DNA of 9,922 bases from JAAAOH01 sp046540795. Its GTDB lineage: Bacteria; Spirochaetota; Spirochaetia; DSM-27196; PWMO01. A program made the translations under genes and the position numbers. Of the stretch, positions 1-6,027 are shown piece by piece. The first letter of the stretch is position 1, and the number at the start of each line of letters is the position of its first letter. The stretch spans positions 1 through 9,922 of the forward strand of contig JBKHEN010000099.1 in the NCBI GenBank assembly GCA_046540795.1. The letters run 5' to 3'. The notes below the pieces were generated by a model that saw only the letters and a program-made list of their open reading frames with translations, was not told the DNA's origin and ran no database searches.

Positions 1-62
1 TCGGCCTCGTCGTGGTGATGTCCACCGCGGCCGGCATGATCTACGGCGGGCTGGTGGGGTAG
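1..62 (+). CDS. 3' end of a probable membrane protein (partial)
   Basis: Only the final 19 codons are present, read from position 3 to a TAG stop at 60-62. They give GLVVVMSTAAGMIYGGLVG. This is a hydrophobic, glycine- and alanine-rich tail that looks like the last transmembrane helix of a permease or other inner-membrane protein. A hairpin terminator follows within about 10 bases of the stop, which supports this as a real gene end. The family cannot be named from so short a piece. Confidence 0.6.
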   Translation, partial: GLVVVMSTAAGMIYGGLVG

Positions 63-71
63 GCGAGCGAA

Positions 72-111
72 TCCGGGCGGATCCTTCGTTCGCCCGGAAG
101 CTCGTTTGTTT
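72..111 (+). terminator. Rho-independent terminator of the upstream partial gene
   Basis: A perfect 8-bp stem, TCCGGGCG at 72-79 and CGCCCGGA at 91-98, encloses an 11-base loop. A T-rich run, TTTGTTT, follows at 105-111. It lies just after the stop codon at 60-62 and would end that transcript before the decayed region. The 6-base gap between stem and T-run is slightly long, so termination strength is uncertain. Confidence 0.6.
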
Positions 112-328
112 CGGATAAGACGGGTAACAGTTTTTTGTAGTCTTCGTTCAGCATCGTGGCTCTTACTCAGTGAGCTCGCCTCAAGAGTCAGGGGCCAGAC
201 AAGGCTTATGCGGTACGCAGGCGTCCCGGGGACTATGTCGGCGCTGGGCGTATCCGGCACATGACGCATACGCGTCTTCGACTTGTCCATGCGTTGATCC
301 TAATAATTCCGGCGAGCCATAGGTTGTT
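112..328. other. Stretch without a recognisable gene
   Basis: About 217 bases between the terminator and the transposase remnant. Short frames exist on both strands, but none resembles a known protein and none has a convincing ribosome binding site. It may include the non-coding left end of the decayed IS110 element, which in intact members of this family carries the bridge RNA. I could not identify such a structure or the element boundary. Confidence 0.4.
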
Positions 329-868
329 ATGTTTTCGTGTCGAGCGTCGATCGGGCGCATTATGCGGTCGGTGGTGGTAGGCTGCCATGCCGGATGGGGG
401 CGCATCTCGCTTCAGCTAGGCCCGGAGGACGTGGTCGTGATGGAGGCTTCCAGCGGCAGTTTCTACTGGGCCGACCGCGTTGAGCTACCGGGGCGACCTG
501 TTTCGTGCAGGACCCGATGCGGTTTCGCATCATCATTCAGGCGATGCTCACCGAGGATGGGGTGACCGTCAGTTCAGCCGAGCGATCCCGATTGTTCAAA
601 GGTGAAGAGTTCGTCTGTGAAATCCTCGCCGATCACCCTATCAGACGATGAAGGCCACACGGGGGGGCGCGACTACGAGGAGCTCAAAGCCGGACGAGGA
701 AGTCGTCGGGCGCGCATCGCAATGATCCGACGGCTGTGCGGCATCATGTGCCGAATGCTCCTGCAGGGCGAGCAATTCCATTGGTTGAAGGAGGATCTGT
801 ACCGACAAAAGCGCAGCGAGCATCGCGGCTCGCGGGGTATTGACGGCGCCGTCGGCCGCTTCGTGTGA
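329..868 (+). pseudogene. Decayed IS110-family transposase with internal deletions
   Basis: Three pieces resemble an IS110-type transposase in the correct order but in shifting frames. About 371-484 (frame of 329) reads LGPEDVVVMEASSGSFYWAD, the N-terminal RuvC-like part. From 499 another frame reads CFVQDPMRFRII, then at once IQAMLTEDG and SSAERSRLF, ending at TGA 649-651. Back in the first frame, about 675-820 reads ARIAMIRRLCGIMCRMLLQG and HWLKEDLYRQK, the usual C-terminus, with a stop at 866-868. Intact members have roughly 350-400 residues. Here about 50 residues seem lost between MRFRI and IQAML, and over 100 before the C-terminal piece, where the catalytic serine region should be. The element cannot encode an active enzyme. 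Family assignment rests on remembered motif patterns, not on a search. Confidence 0.7.
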
Positions 869-1029
869 AGTATCAACGAGCCTGTTGCAAGAGATTGCAT
901 AACCTACGGTACTACAGACACTTATGCGTGCTTTTATCTCACACGCGAACGCTCCCGGACTCTCCGTAGTTCACGGCCGTTTCAGCGCAACGAGATAGCG
1001 AGCAGCGCCGCAACAAGCTTCTCGATACT

Positions 1030-1507
1030 TTAGGGAGGGTGATAGAGGAGCCGACAAACGGGTCAGCCTGGTACACCTTCGCCGGAGGTCGGGCCCAGGC
1101 GCGTTTACGCGCGTCGATGTCGTGACCCCGAATCCCGAGTTCGCCGGACGGACCGTGCTCCGCAAAAAAAGGCGCGCCGGTCTCCGGGTGCCAGGCCGGC
1201 CCTTGGGGATTGCGGTAACCGTAGGACCAGATCGGCGATCCGGGAAAAGGATTGTCCTCGGGCATGGCGCCGTCCGGCGTCACCCGAAGGATGCTTCCGG
1301 CGAGCACGTCGCAGTCCTGAGCGTGTTCGGTGCGAAAGTTTCCCCCGCGGTGGCGTAGAGCATGCCGTTGGGGCCGAAGCCGAGCCGTTCGCCGTCGTGA
1401 AAACGAGAGCCCGGGATCTCGTCGACGATGACGTGGTCGGCCTCAGCGTGGTCGTCTCTGTCGCGGAACCGCTGCACGCGATTGTAGAGGCTCCCGCCCC
1501 GGCGGTT
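1030..1507 (-). pseudogene. Fragment of a PQQ-type glucose/sorbosone dehydrogenase
   Basis: Read on the minus strand from about 1507, one frame gives GGSLYNRVQRFRDRD and then PGSRFHDGERLGFGPNGMLY. After a frameshift near 1325-1335 it continues as AQDCDVLAGSILRVTPDG, PIWSYGYRNPQGPAWHPETG and AEHGPSGELG. These are hallmark segments of the GSDH six-bladed beta-propeller family (soluble quinoprotein glucose dehydrogenase or Yli-like sugar dehydrogenases). A second frameshift near 1100-1120 is suggested because another frame resumes with RVNAPGPD, like the family's NxxxPGxNYGWP stretch. Only about 160 residues of an expected 350-400 remain. The N-terminal blades and signal peptide are missing, and a stop lies just upstream of 1507 in this frame. 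It is a dead relic that cannot make a full enzyme. Confidence 0.72.
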
Positions 1508-1547
1508 GCATGCTCAGGCAGTACTCGGGCAAAAGAAGACGGCCGAA

Positions 1548-1561
1548 GGGTGACGTCACCC
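1548..1561. repeat. 14-bp perfect palindrome
   Basis: GGGTGACGTCACCC is fully self-complementary with no spacer. It could be a protein-binding site or a chance palindrome. No promoter was seen beside it. Confidence 0.4.
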
Positions 1562-1672
1562 CATGCGTGATACGCCCTCTCGAATTTGTCTTTCAGATAT
1601 ACCTGTCTACGGAAGTCATTATACATCACAAACTCGACCGCCTCGGAGTTCCCCGCCGATGTGGGAGACGTA

Positions 1673-1695
1673 CGCCGGTTCTCGAGTCTCCGGCG
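1673..1695 (-). terminator. Possible hairpin downstream of the MDR dehydrogenase
   Basis: CGCCGG at 1673-1678 and CCGGCG at 1690-1695 form a 6-bp GC stem around an 11-base loop, 21 bases past the minus-strand gene's stop. No T-run follows on the transcribed side, so it is a weak terminator candidate. Confidence 0.25.
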
Positions 1696-1716
1696 AACGA
1701 TCCGACGGCCGCGAAC

Positions 1717-2775
1717 CTATGACTCCCGCCAGTCGATGCACACGCCGAGATGCTTCTCGGGGTGATCCCGGAGTCCTTCGTATGCGGTCTGTACATCCGG
1801 CGGCGCGATCACCTCCCGGACGAACGGCCTGGTGCGGATCATCCCGGACGAGACGGCTTCGGCAAGCCCGCTGAGCGCCTGTTGCTGTGACCCGGCGGAC
1901 AGCCACCCTCGAAAGCCGTGGACGGCGGCGGAGTCATCATCCGCCCCGCGTCCGGGGAGGAGGCTCTCGTGGCTGCCGATGAGCGCGACGAGCTTCCGGT
2001 GAATGTGCTTGTAGACGTTGAGCTCCACGGTACCGCGGGTCGAGCCGAGCAGAACGACCTGGCCTCCCCGGGCGACCCGCTCGAGAGCCTCTCCCACGAC
2101 CGCCGGTGCTCCGGTGGCCTCGATCACGGTATCGGGTCCGGCCCCCTCCGTCGCCTCGTCGATCCAGCGGGGAACGTCCTCCGGCTGCAGGACGTCGGAT
2201 ATGCCGCACTCCCGCGCTATGGCGAGACGTTCCGGTGAAAGGTCGGCAACCGCTCGCCTCTTGACACCGGGGACGTAGCCGAACAGTTGCGCGCAGAGGT
2301 TTCCGACGATTCCAGCGCCGTAGATGAGGACGTGCCGGCTTTCCCGCGCGCGAGCGATAACAGCGGTGAGGGCGATCTGGGCAAATCTCAGCGGGAGATA
2401 GGACAACCCCTCGTCGCCCTGCGGGGTGCTCGACGGCACGGTCGTCCATACCATCGCGTCCGGCTCGAGGACGCCGTACCGTGCGTGTGCACCGTAGTAC
2501 AGTACGCGCGTACCCTCCTCAGGCCCCGAAACCGAACGACGATCGACGACCTCGCCGATGGCGGCATAACCGGGCTCGACGGGGTAGCGCGCCCAGCTGA
2601 TTTCCGGATCGGAAAACCCGATGTGGGAGCCGGTGAAGAGGGCGAGCTCGGTGCCCGGGCTGATCATCGTATGGGTGTTTCGCACAAGGCATTCTCCGGG
2701 CTGGAGCTCCGGTATCGAACGATTCTCGAACGACGCTTTTCCGGCTGAGGGGAAGATAAGAGACAATTGATCCAT
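1717..2775 (-). CDS. Medium-chain dehydrogenase/reductase, atypical zinc site
   Basis: A 352-residue NAD(P)-dependent oxidoreductase of the medium-chain (alcohol dehydrogenase-like) superfamily. A GroES-like N-terminal domain (about residues 1-140) carries ISPGTELALFTG at 38-49 and PGYAAIGEV at 68-76. The Rossmann fold shows GAGIVG at 153-158, followed by an acidic residue in VADLSPERL. In zinc-dependent members the first region usually reads GxCGTD, which supplies the catalytic-zinc cysteine. Here it is SPGTE, as in the BchC-like and sugar-associated MDR branch, so classical zinc catalysis is doubtful. The ATG at 2775 is preferred because GAGG lies 7 bases upstream and MDQLSLIF begins like the family. 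A TTG at 2823 would add 16 residues that overlap a promoter-like -35 box. The gene diverges from a sugar-transport operon, suggesting oxidation or reduction of a sugar or sugar alcohol from that pathway. The substrate is unknown. Confidence 0.88.
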   Translation of the reverse strand: MDQLSLIFPSAGKASFENRSIPELQPGECLVRNTHTMISPGTELALFTGSHIGFSDPEISWARYPVEPGYAAIGEVVDRRSVSGPEEGTRVLYYGAHARYGVLEPDAMVWTTVPSSTPQGDEGLSYLPLRFAQIALTAVIARARESRHVLIYGAGIVGNLCAQLFGYVPGVKRRAVADLSPERLAIARECGISDVLQPEDVPRWIDEATEGAGPDTVIEATGAPAVVGEALERVARGGQVVLLGSTRGTVELNVYKHIHRKLVALIGSHESLLPGRGADDDSAAVHGFRGWLSAGSQQQALSGLAEAVSSGMIRTRPFVREVIAPPDVQTAYEGLRDHPEKHLGVCIDWRES

Positions 2776-2793
2776 GCAGACCTCGCTTATACC

Positions 2794-2823
2794 ACTGTAC
2801 GGCAGGGAATTTGCTCCCGTCAA
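2794..2823 (-). promoter_or_regulatory. Candidate promoter of the minus-strand dehydrogenase
   Basis: On the minus strand, TTGACG (2818-2823) and TACAGT (2794-2799) are separated by 18 bases and lie just upstream of the ATG at 2775. Transcription would start close to the start codon and leave a short leader that keeps the GAGG ribosome binding site. Confidence 0.4.
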
Positions 2824-2828
2824 CGGGA
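2815..2828. promoter_or_regulatory. Inverted repeat over the minus-strand -35 box
   Basis: TCCCGT-CA-ACGGGA is a 6+6 bp inverted repeat with a 2-base centre. It covers the candidate -35 element of the divergent dehydrogenase gene, so a bound repressor there would block that promoter. It differs in sequence from the operator-like repeat at 2896-2919, so if real it would serve another regulator. Confidence 0.35.
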
Positions 2829-2842
2829 CCGGCGGTCAAAAC

Positions 2843-2887
2843 GGTATAAAATTATTCGTTGACAGCGCGAGTGTCCGGTGATAGCGT
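2843..2887 (+). promoter_or_regulatory. Promoter of the sugar ABC transporter operon
   Basis: A perfect -35 box TTGACA at 2859-2864 is followed by a 17-base spacer and a weak -10 TAGCGT at 2882-2887. A TG at 2879-2880 gives the extended -10 form TGnTAGCGT. Just upstream, 2843-2858 is AT-rich (TATAAAATTATT), striking in this GC-rich sequence and placed as an UP element would be. The predicted start of transcription is about 2893-2895, leaving a leader of roughly 60 bases before the ATG at 2957. Confidence 0.65.
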
Positions 2888-2895
2888 GAATAGAA

Positions 2896-2919
2896 CGATC
2901 GAACATAAGTGTTCGATCG
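2896..2919. promoter_or_regulatory. Operator-like perfect inverted repeat
   Basis: A perfect 10+10 bp inverted repeat: CGATCGAACA at 2896-2905, centre TAAG, and TGTTCGATCG at 2910-2919. It begins at the predicted transcription start of the ABC operon, the classic place for a repressor that blocks promoter clearance, such as a LacI-, GntR- or ROK-family sugar regulator. No T-run follows, which argues against a terminator. The cognate regulator is not in the window. The related SOS box has CGAAC and GTTCG separated by 4 bases. Here the spacing is 6, so LexA is unlikely. Confidence 0.6.
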
Positions 2920-2956
2920 ATACCAATGATGTGCGGAGCATTCAAGGAGGTTGCGC

Positions 2957-4216
2957 ATGCGAAATCTCACAGTGATGATGGTGGTGGCGGCGGTGCTGTT
3001 GATACCGACGGTCGCCATGGCAAGCGGTCAGGCGGAGGGAGAGGAGGCCGAGACGACGATCAGCTTCGTGTGGTTCACCGATGGCCCCGATAAGGCGGCC
3101 ATCGAGGGCCTCGTGGCCGACTATGAGGAAGAGAATCCGAACGTGAATATCGATTTCTCGATCGTGCCGTACGGAGAGCTCAACCAGCTTTTGCAGACCC
3201 AGGCATCGGCGGGCGAGGCACCCGATCTGGCGCGCGTCACCGAGCCGTACCGCTTCTTTGAGTTCGGTCTCGATCTCCGCCCTTACGTATCCGACGGTTT
3301 CGCGGATGAGTTCCTCGACGATCCGATGGGGCTTATCACCGGTCCGGACGGGGAAGTCTACGGGTTTCCCCATGACATGACGATGAACGGGCCCTTCATC
3401 AATGTTTCGCTCTTCGAGGAAGCAGGAGTGGAGATCCCCGAAGGTGACGTTCCGTGGGAAACCTGGTTCGAGCTGGCGCACGAGGTGCAACAGGAAACCG
3501 GTGTCCCCTACGCGGTTGCAGCTGATCGCAGCGGACATCGCCTTGACGGCATCATTCAGTCCTACGGCGGAAGCCTTTTCACCGAAGACGGATCGGAGTT
3601 GAATCTCGATGCGCCCGAGACGCAGGAGGCGCTTCGAACGTTTATCGAGCTGCACGAACGCGGCGTCATGCCGCTTGATATCTGGGCCGGTGGCAGCGGC
3701 TACGTCGGCGCCAATCAGCAGTTCGTGAACGGGCAGCTCGTGATGTATATCAGCGGGAACTGGCAGGTTGCGCAGTTCGATGAGACCATTGAAGACTCCT
3801 TCGAATGGAGGGCCATACCCAACGGCGTGAACGAGCGGAGCGGCGGCATGCCGGGCGGCAAGTACGTCATGGCGTTCGAGGGCACCGAGCATCCCGAGGA
3901 GGTCGCGGATGTGCTGGAGTATCTCGCCAGCCGCGAAAGCGTGGAGCAATACGTCTCTGAGGCGATGTTCCTTCCTGCCCGCGAAGACCTGCTCGACGAA
4001 GGCGTCGACTATCCCGTTCGAAGCGATGACATGAACACGTTTCTCGAGGGGCTGGGTAGACTGCCGTCCTCGGCGTACACGGATAACTATCACCAGAGCT
4101 TCGGCCCCGTCGCAAACGTGGTCCGGGACCGCATAACTCAGGCGATCACCGAAGAGATCAGCGTTGATGAGGCGATGCGGTCGATGCAGCGGGAAGCCGA
4201 AGACGTGATGGAGTAG
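2957..4216 (+). CDS. CUT1-family sugar-binding protein of an ABC transporter
   Basis: A 419-residue extracytoplasmic solute-binding protein (family 1, MalE/UgpB type, COG1653) that delivers a sugar or oligosaccharide to the permeases encoded next. A signal peptide spans residues 1-22: a hydrophobic core VMMVVAAVLLIP, then a signal peptidase I site AMA/S. There is no lipobox cysteine, so it should be a free periplasmic protein rather than a lipoprotein. The mature start SGQAEG is typical of spirochaete binding proteins. Family landmarks are GLVADYEEENPNVNIDF (51-67), GEAPDLARV (86-94) and QQFVNGQLVMYISGNWQV (254-271). The ATG at 2957 has a perfect AGGAGG at 2945-2950 with 6 bases of spacing. 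An in-frame TTG at 2951 touches that site and is rejected. It is the first operon gene, downstream of a strong promoter and operator. Aromatic residues (W39, W170, W269) could stack on sugar rings. Ligand unknown. Confidence 0.93.
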   Translation: MRNLTVMMVVAAVLLIPTVAMASGQAEGEEAETTISFVWFTDGPDKAAIEGLVADYEEENPNVNIDFSIVPYGELNQLLQTQASAGEAPDLARVTEPYRFFEFGLDLRPYVSDGFADEFLDDPMGLITGPDGEVYGFPHDMTMNGPFINVSLFEEAGVEIPEGDVPWETWFELAHEVQQETGVPYAVAADRSGHRLDGIIQSYGGSLFTEDGSELNLDAPETQEALRTFIELHERGVMPLDIWAGGSGYVGANQQFVNGQLVMYISGNWQVAQFDETIEDSFEWRAIPNGVNERSGGMPGGKYVMAFEGTEHPEEVADVLEYLASRESVEQYVSEAMFLPAREDLLDEGVDYPVRSDDMNTFLEGLGRLPSSAYTDNYHQSFGPVANVVRDRITQAITEEISVDEAMRSMQREAEDVME

Positions 4217-4249
4217 TCGAATCCTGCGGGAGTATTCAACTGTCAGGGA

Positions 4250-4276
4250 GGCGGGGCGCCGTCTCGGCGTCCCGCC
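4250..4276 (+). promoter_or_regulatory. Intercistronic GC-rich stem-loop after the binding-protein gene
   Basis: GGCGGGGCGCCG (4250-4261) pairs with CGGCGTCCCGCC (4265-4276) around a 3-base loop TCT. This gives a 12-bp stem with one G-U pair. It lies between the binding-protein stop (4216) and the first permease start (4307), and no T-run follows. Hairpins here are known in malE-malF-like operons, where they protect the upstream mRNA or partly attenuate readthrough, so the binding protein is made in excess of the permeases. Confidence 0.65.
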
Positions 4277-4306
4277 CTCTCCAACACGGGCCGCGGAGGT
4301 AATCGA

Positions 4307-5188
4307 GTGAAGGCAGGACGTAAAAAAAGGACGCCGATCGCGCCATATGTGTTTCTTCTCCCTAACCTGGTGATCTTCATTGTCTTCATCGTCATTCCGG
4401 CGTTTTCCAACTTCTATCTGAGCCTGTTCCGCGCGTCGCCGTTTCGCGAGCCGGAGTTCGTAGGGCTTGGGAACTTCATCCATATCCTGACCGTGGACGA
4501 TCTGTTCCCGCGTGCCCTGCGCAATCTCGCCACGTTCGTAGTGGCCGACGTCGGGCTCATCGTCGTGCTCGCCGTTCTCCTCGGTGTGCTTCTGAACCAG
4601 GGCGTTCGCGGCAAGGGCTTCTTTCGCAGCGCGTTCTTCTTCCCGGTGCTCCTCTCGCCCGTGGTTGTCGCGCTGGTGTGGCAGTGGATTCTGCACAATC
4701 AGTTCGGTGTGCTGAATGCAGTGCTTGCCGCCCTCGGCGGGGAGGCACGCCCATGGCTGCTCCGTCCCAACCTCGCCCGTACATGGGCGGTACTGGTCCA
4801 CGTGTGGGCCACGGTCGGGTTCTTCACGCTGATCATCCTCGCCGGTCTGCAATCCATCCCTGGAAGCCTCTACGAGGCGGCGCGGGTGGACGGCTCATCC
4901 CGCTTTCAGGATTTCCGGTTCATCACCCTGCCCATGCTTTCCTCCTCCATCGCGACGGTGACGATTCTGGCGATGATTCGGGCCTTCGAGATCTTCGATC
5001 ACGTCTACATTCTCACCGGCGGAGGGCCCGGCACTTCGACGATGATGGTCGTCCAGTACGTCTATCGCGCCGCCTTCGAGCTCGATCAGTTCGGCCGTGC
5101 CGCCGCGGCGTCTCTCGTGCTGTTCGTCATCATCCTGAGCCTCACCATCGCGCAGTACATCCTCGGTCGTCGCAGGGAGGCGATCTGA
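4307..5188 (+). CDS. Sugar ABC transporter permease, MalF/UgpA type
   Basis: A 293-residue inner-membrane permease of the CUT1 (MalFG-type) family, half of the import channel. About six transmembrane helices are visible near residues 14-41, 70-98, 105-129, 161-182, 216-236 and 264-286. The cytoplasmic EAA loop, which docks the ATPase, starts at Y189 (YEAARVDGSSRFQDF) and ends in TLP. The C-terminal signature LTGGGPGTST at 236-245 is diagnostic of the MalF/UgpA half. It lacks the large periplasmic loop of E. coli MalF, as most CUT1 members do. The GTG start at 4307 follows GGAGG (4295-4299) with 7 bases of spacing. The next permease begins 2 bases after the stop, so the two are translated together. 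Confidence 0.93.
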   Translation: MKAGRKKRTPIAPYVFLLPNLVIFIVFIVIPAFSNFYLSLFRASPFREPEFVGLGNFIHILTVDDLFPRALRNLATFVVADVGLIVVLAVLLGVLLNQGVRGKGFFRSAFFFPVLLSPVVVALVWQWILHNQFGVLNAVLAALGGEARPWLLRPNLARTWAVLVHVWATVGFFTLIILAGLQSIPGSLYEAARVDGSSRFQDFRFITLPMLSSSIATVTILAMIRAFEIFDHVYILTGGGPGTSTMMVVQYVYRAAFELDQFGRAAAASLVLFVIILSLTIAQYILGRRREAI

Positions 5189-5190
5189 CG

Positions 5191-6021
5191 ATGGCACGCA
5201 ACGAATCGCCCGCCTGGACCGCGCTCGTCTACATCCTTCTCATCGTCGGATCGGCGGTGATGTTCACTCCGGTGTTGTGGATCATCCTCTCCTCCTTTAA
5301 GGGGCTCTCGGAGATCTATCGGTCGCCACCGACGTTCCTGCCGCAGGAATGGGTCTTCACCAACTACGGGGAGGCTATCGTAGAGTTTCCCTTCCTGCGG
5401 TATCTGTGGAACAGCGTTTTCGTGACGGCAAGCGCCACGCTGCTGACCCTGGTTATCAACTCGATGGCGGCGTTTGCGCTGAGTAAGTATCAGTTTCCCG
5501 GCCGTAACGTCATCTTTCTGCTCATGCTCGCGACGCTGATGGTTCCGATTCGGGTCATCATGTTGCCGGTATACCTCATGATTGCGCGCCTCGGTATGGC
5601 AAACACACTGTGGGGCATTATCATACCGCCGTCGGCCACGCCCACCGGCGTATTCATCCTGCGACAGTACATGCTGACCATCTCGGACGAGCTCATCGAC
5701 GCAGCCGAGATCGACGGAGCGGGGCATTTTCACATCTACGCCCGCATTATGTTGCCCCTCTCTGCGCCGGCGCTGGCGGTGCTGACGGTCTTCTCAGTGA
5801 TGTGGCGGTGGAACGATTTCCTCTGGCCGCTCATCGTCATCAGCAAGGAGCGCCTGTTCACGCTGCAGCTTGCGCTCGCACGGTTTCGCGGCGAGCTCGT
5901 CACCGACTGGAACTATGTCCTCTCGATGACCGTCCTGAGCATCATTCCGATCGTTGTCGTGTTTGCCTTCATGCAGCGCTATCTCGTGCGGGGCATAGCA
6001 TCCACCGGGTTGAAGGGATAA
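5191..6021 (+). CDS. Sugar ABC transporter permease, MalG/UgpE type
   Basis: A 276-residue inner-membrane permease, the second half of the CUT1 channel. Hydrophobic helices lie near residues 11-35, 72-97, 106-132, 137-157, 192-212 and 244-262. The EAA loop reads ELIDAAEIDGAGHFHIYARI from residue 167 and ends in MLP. WNDFLWPL at 207-214 and the C-terminal GxxxTGxKG-like end (GIASTGLKG) are standard for this half. The ATG at 5191 follows AGGGAGG (5174-5180), which lies inside the end of the first permease gene, with 10 bases of spacing. The frame is open far upstream (to about 4678), but that part overlaps the first permease and is not coding. No ATP-binding subunit is encoded in the window. 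Confidence 0.93.
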   Translation: MARNESPAWTALVYILLIVGSAVMFTPVLWIILSSFKGLSEIYRSPPTFLPQEWVFTNYGEAIVEFPFLRYLWNSVFVTASATLLTLVINSMAAFALSKYQFPGRNVIFLLMLATLMVPIRVIMLPVYLMIARLGMANTLWGIIIPPSATPTGVFILRQYMLTISDELIDAAEIDGAGHFHIYARIMLPLSAPALAVLTVFSVMWRWNDFLWPLIVISKERLFTLQLALARFRGELVTDWNYVLSMTVLSIIPIVVVFAFMQRYLVRGIASTGLKG

Positions 6022-6027
6022 CGCGCA

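Larger units (their letters stand above)
1508..1716. other. Gap between dehydrogenase relic and MDR gene
   Basis: No gene is recognised in these 209 bases. The minus strand stays open and would encode a peptide beginning MMYNDFRRQVYLKDKFERA, whose origin I do not recognise. It may be more decayed DNA upstream of the sugar-dehydrogenase relic. A 14-bp perfect palindrome sits at 1548-1561, and a hairpin that could end the minus-strand gene sits at 1673-1695. Confidence 0.4.

Noticed and set aside
181..405. 74-codon minus-strand frame at the left
   Set aside because: No ribosome binding site, no recognisable similarity, and it overlaps the start of the transposase relic.
1105..1629. 174-codon minus-strand frame over the sugar-dehydrogenase relic
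   Set aside because: Most of it is out of phase with the recognisable GSDH segments. Its first 30 or so codons resemble nothing I know, so I did not call a gene.
2776..2823. Longer dehydrogenase start at TTG 2823
   Set aside because: It adds 16 residues with no family similarity, and the TTG is part of a likely -35 box. ATG 2775 has GAGG at proper spacing.
2901..2915. LexA/SOS-box-like site CGAAC...GTTCG
   Set aside because: The Gram-positive-type SOS box needs 4 central bases. Here there are 6, and the symmetry extends much further outward, so another regulator is more likely.
2942..4852. Very long minus-strand open frame (636 codons) opposite the binding-protein and first permease genes
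   Set aside because: It is antisense to two genes with clear family motifs and good ribosome binding sites. Its translation is rich in Arg, His and Glu with no recognisable domain, typical of a shadow frame in GC-rich DNA.
4678..5190. Upstream extension of the second permease frame
   Set aside because: It overlaps the first permease out of phase and has no membrane-protein character. The ATG at 5191 gives a normal MalG-type N-terminus and has a ribosome binding site.
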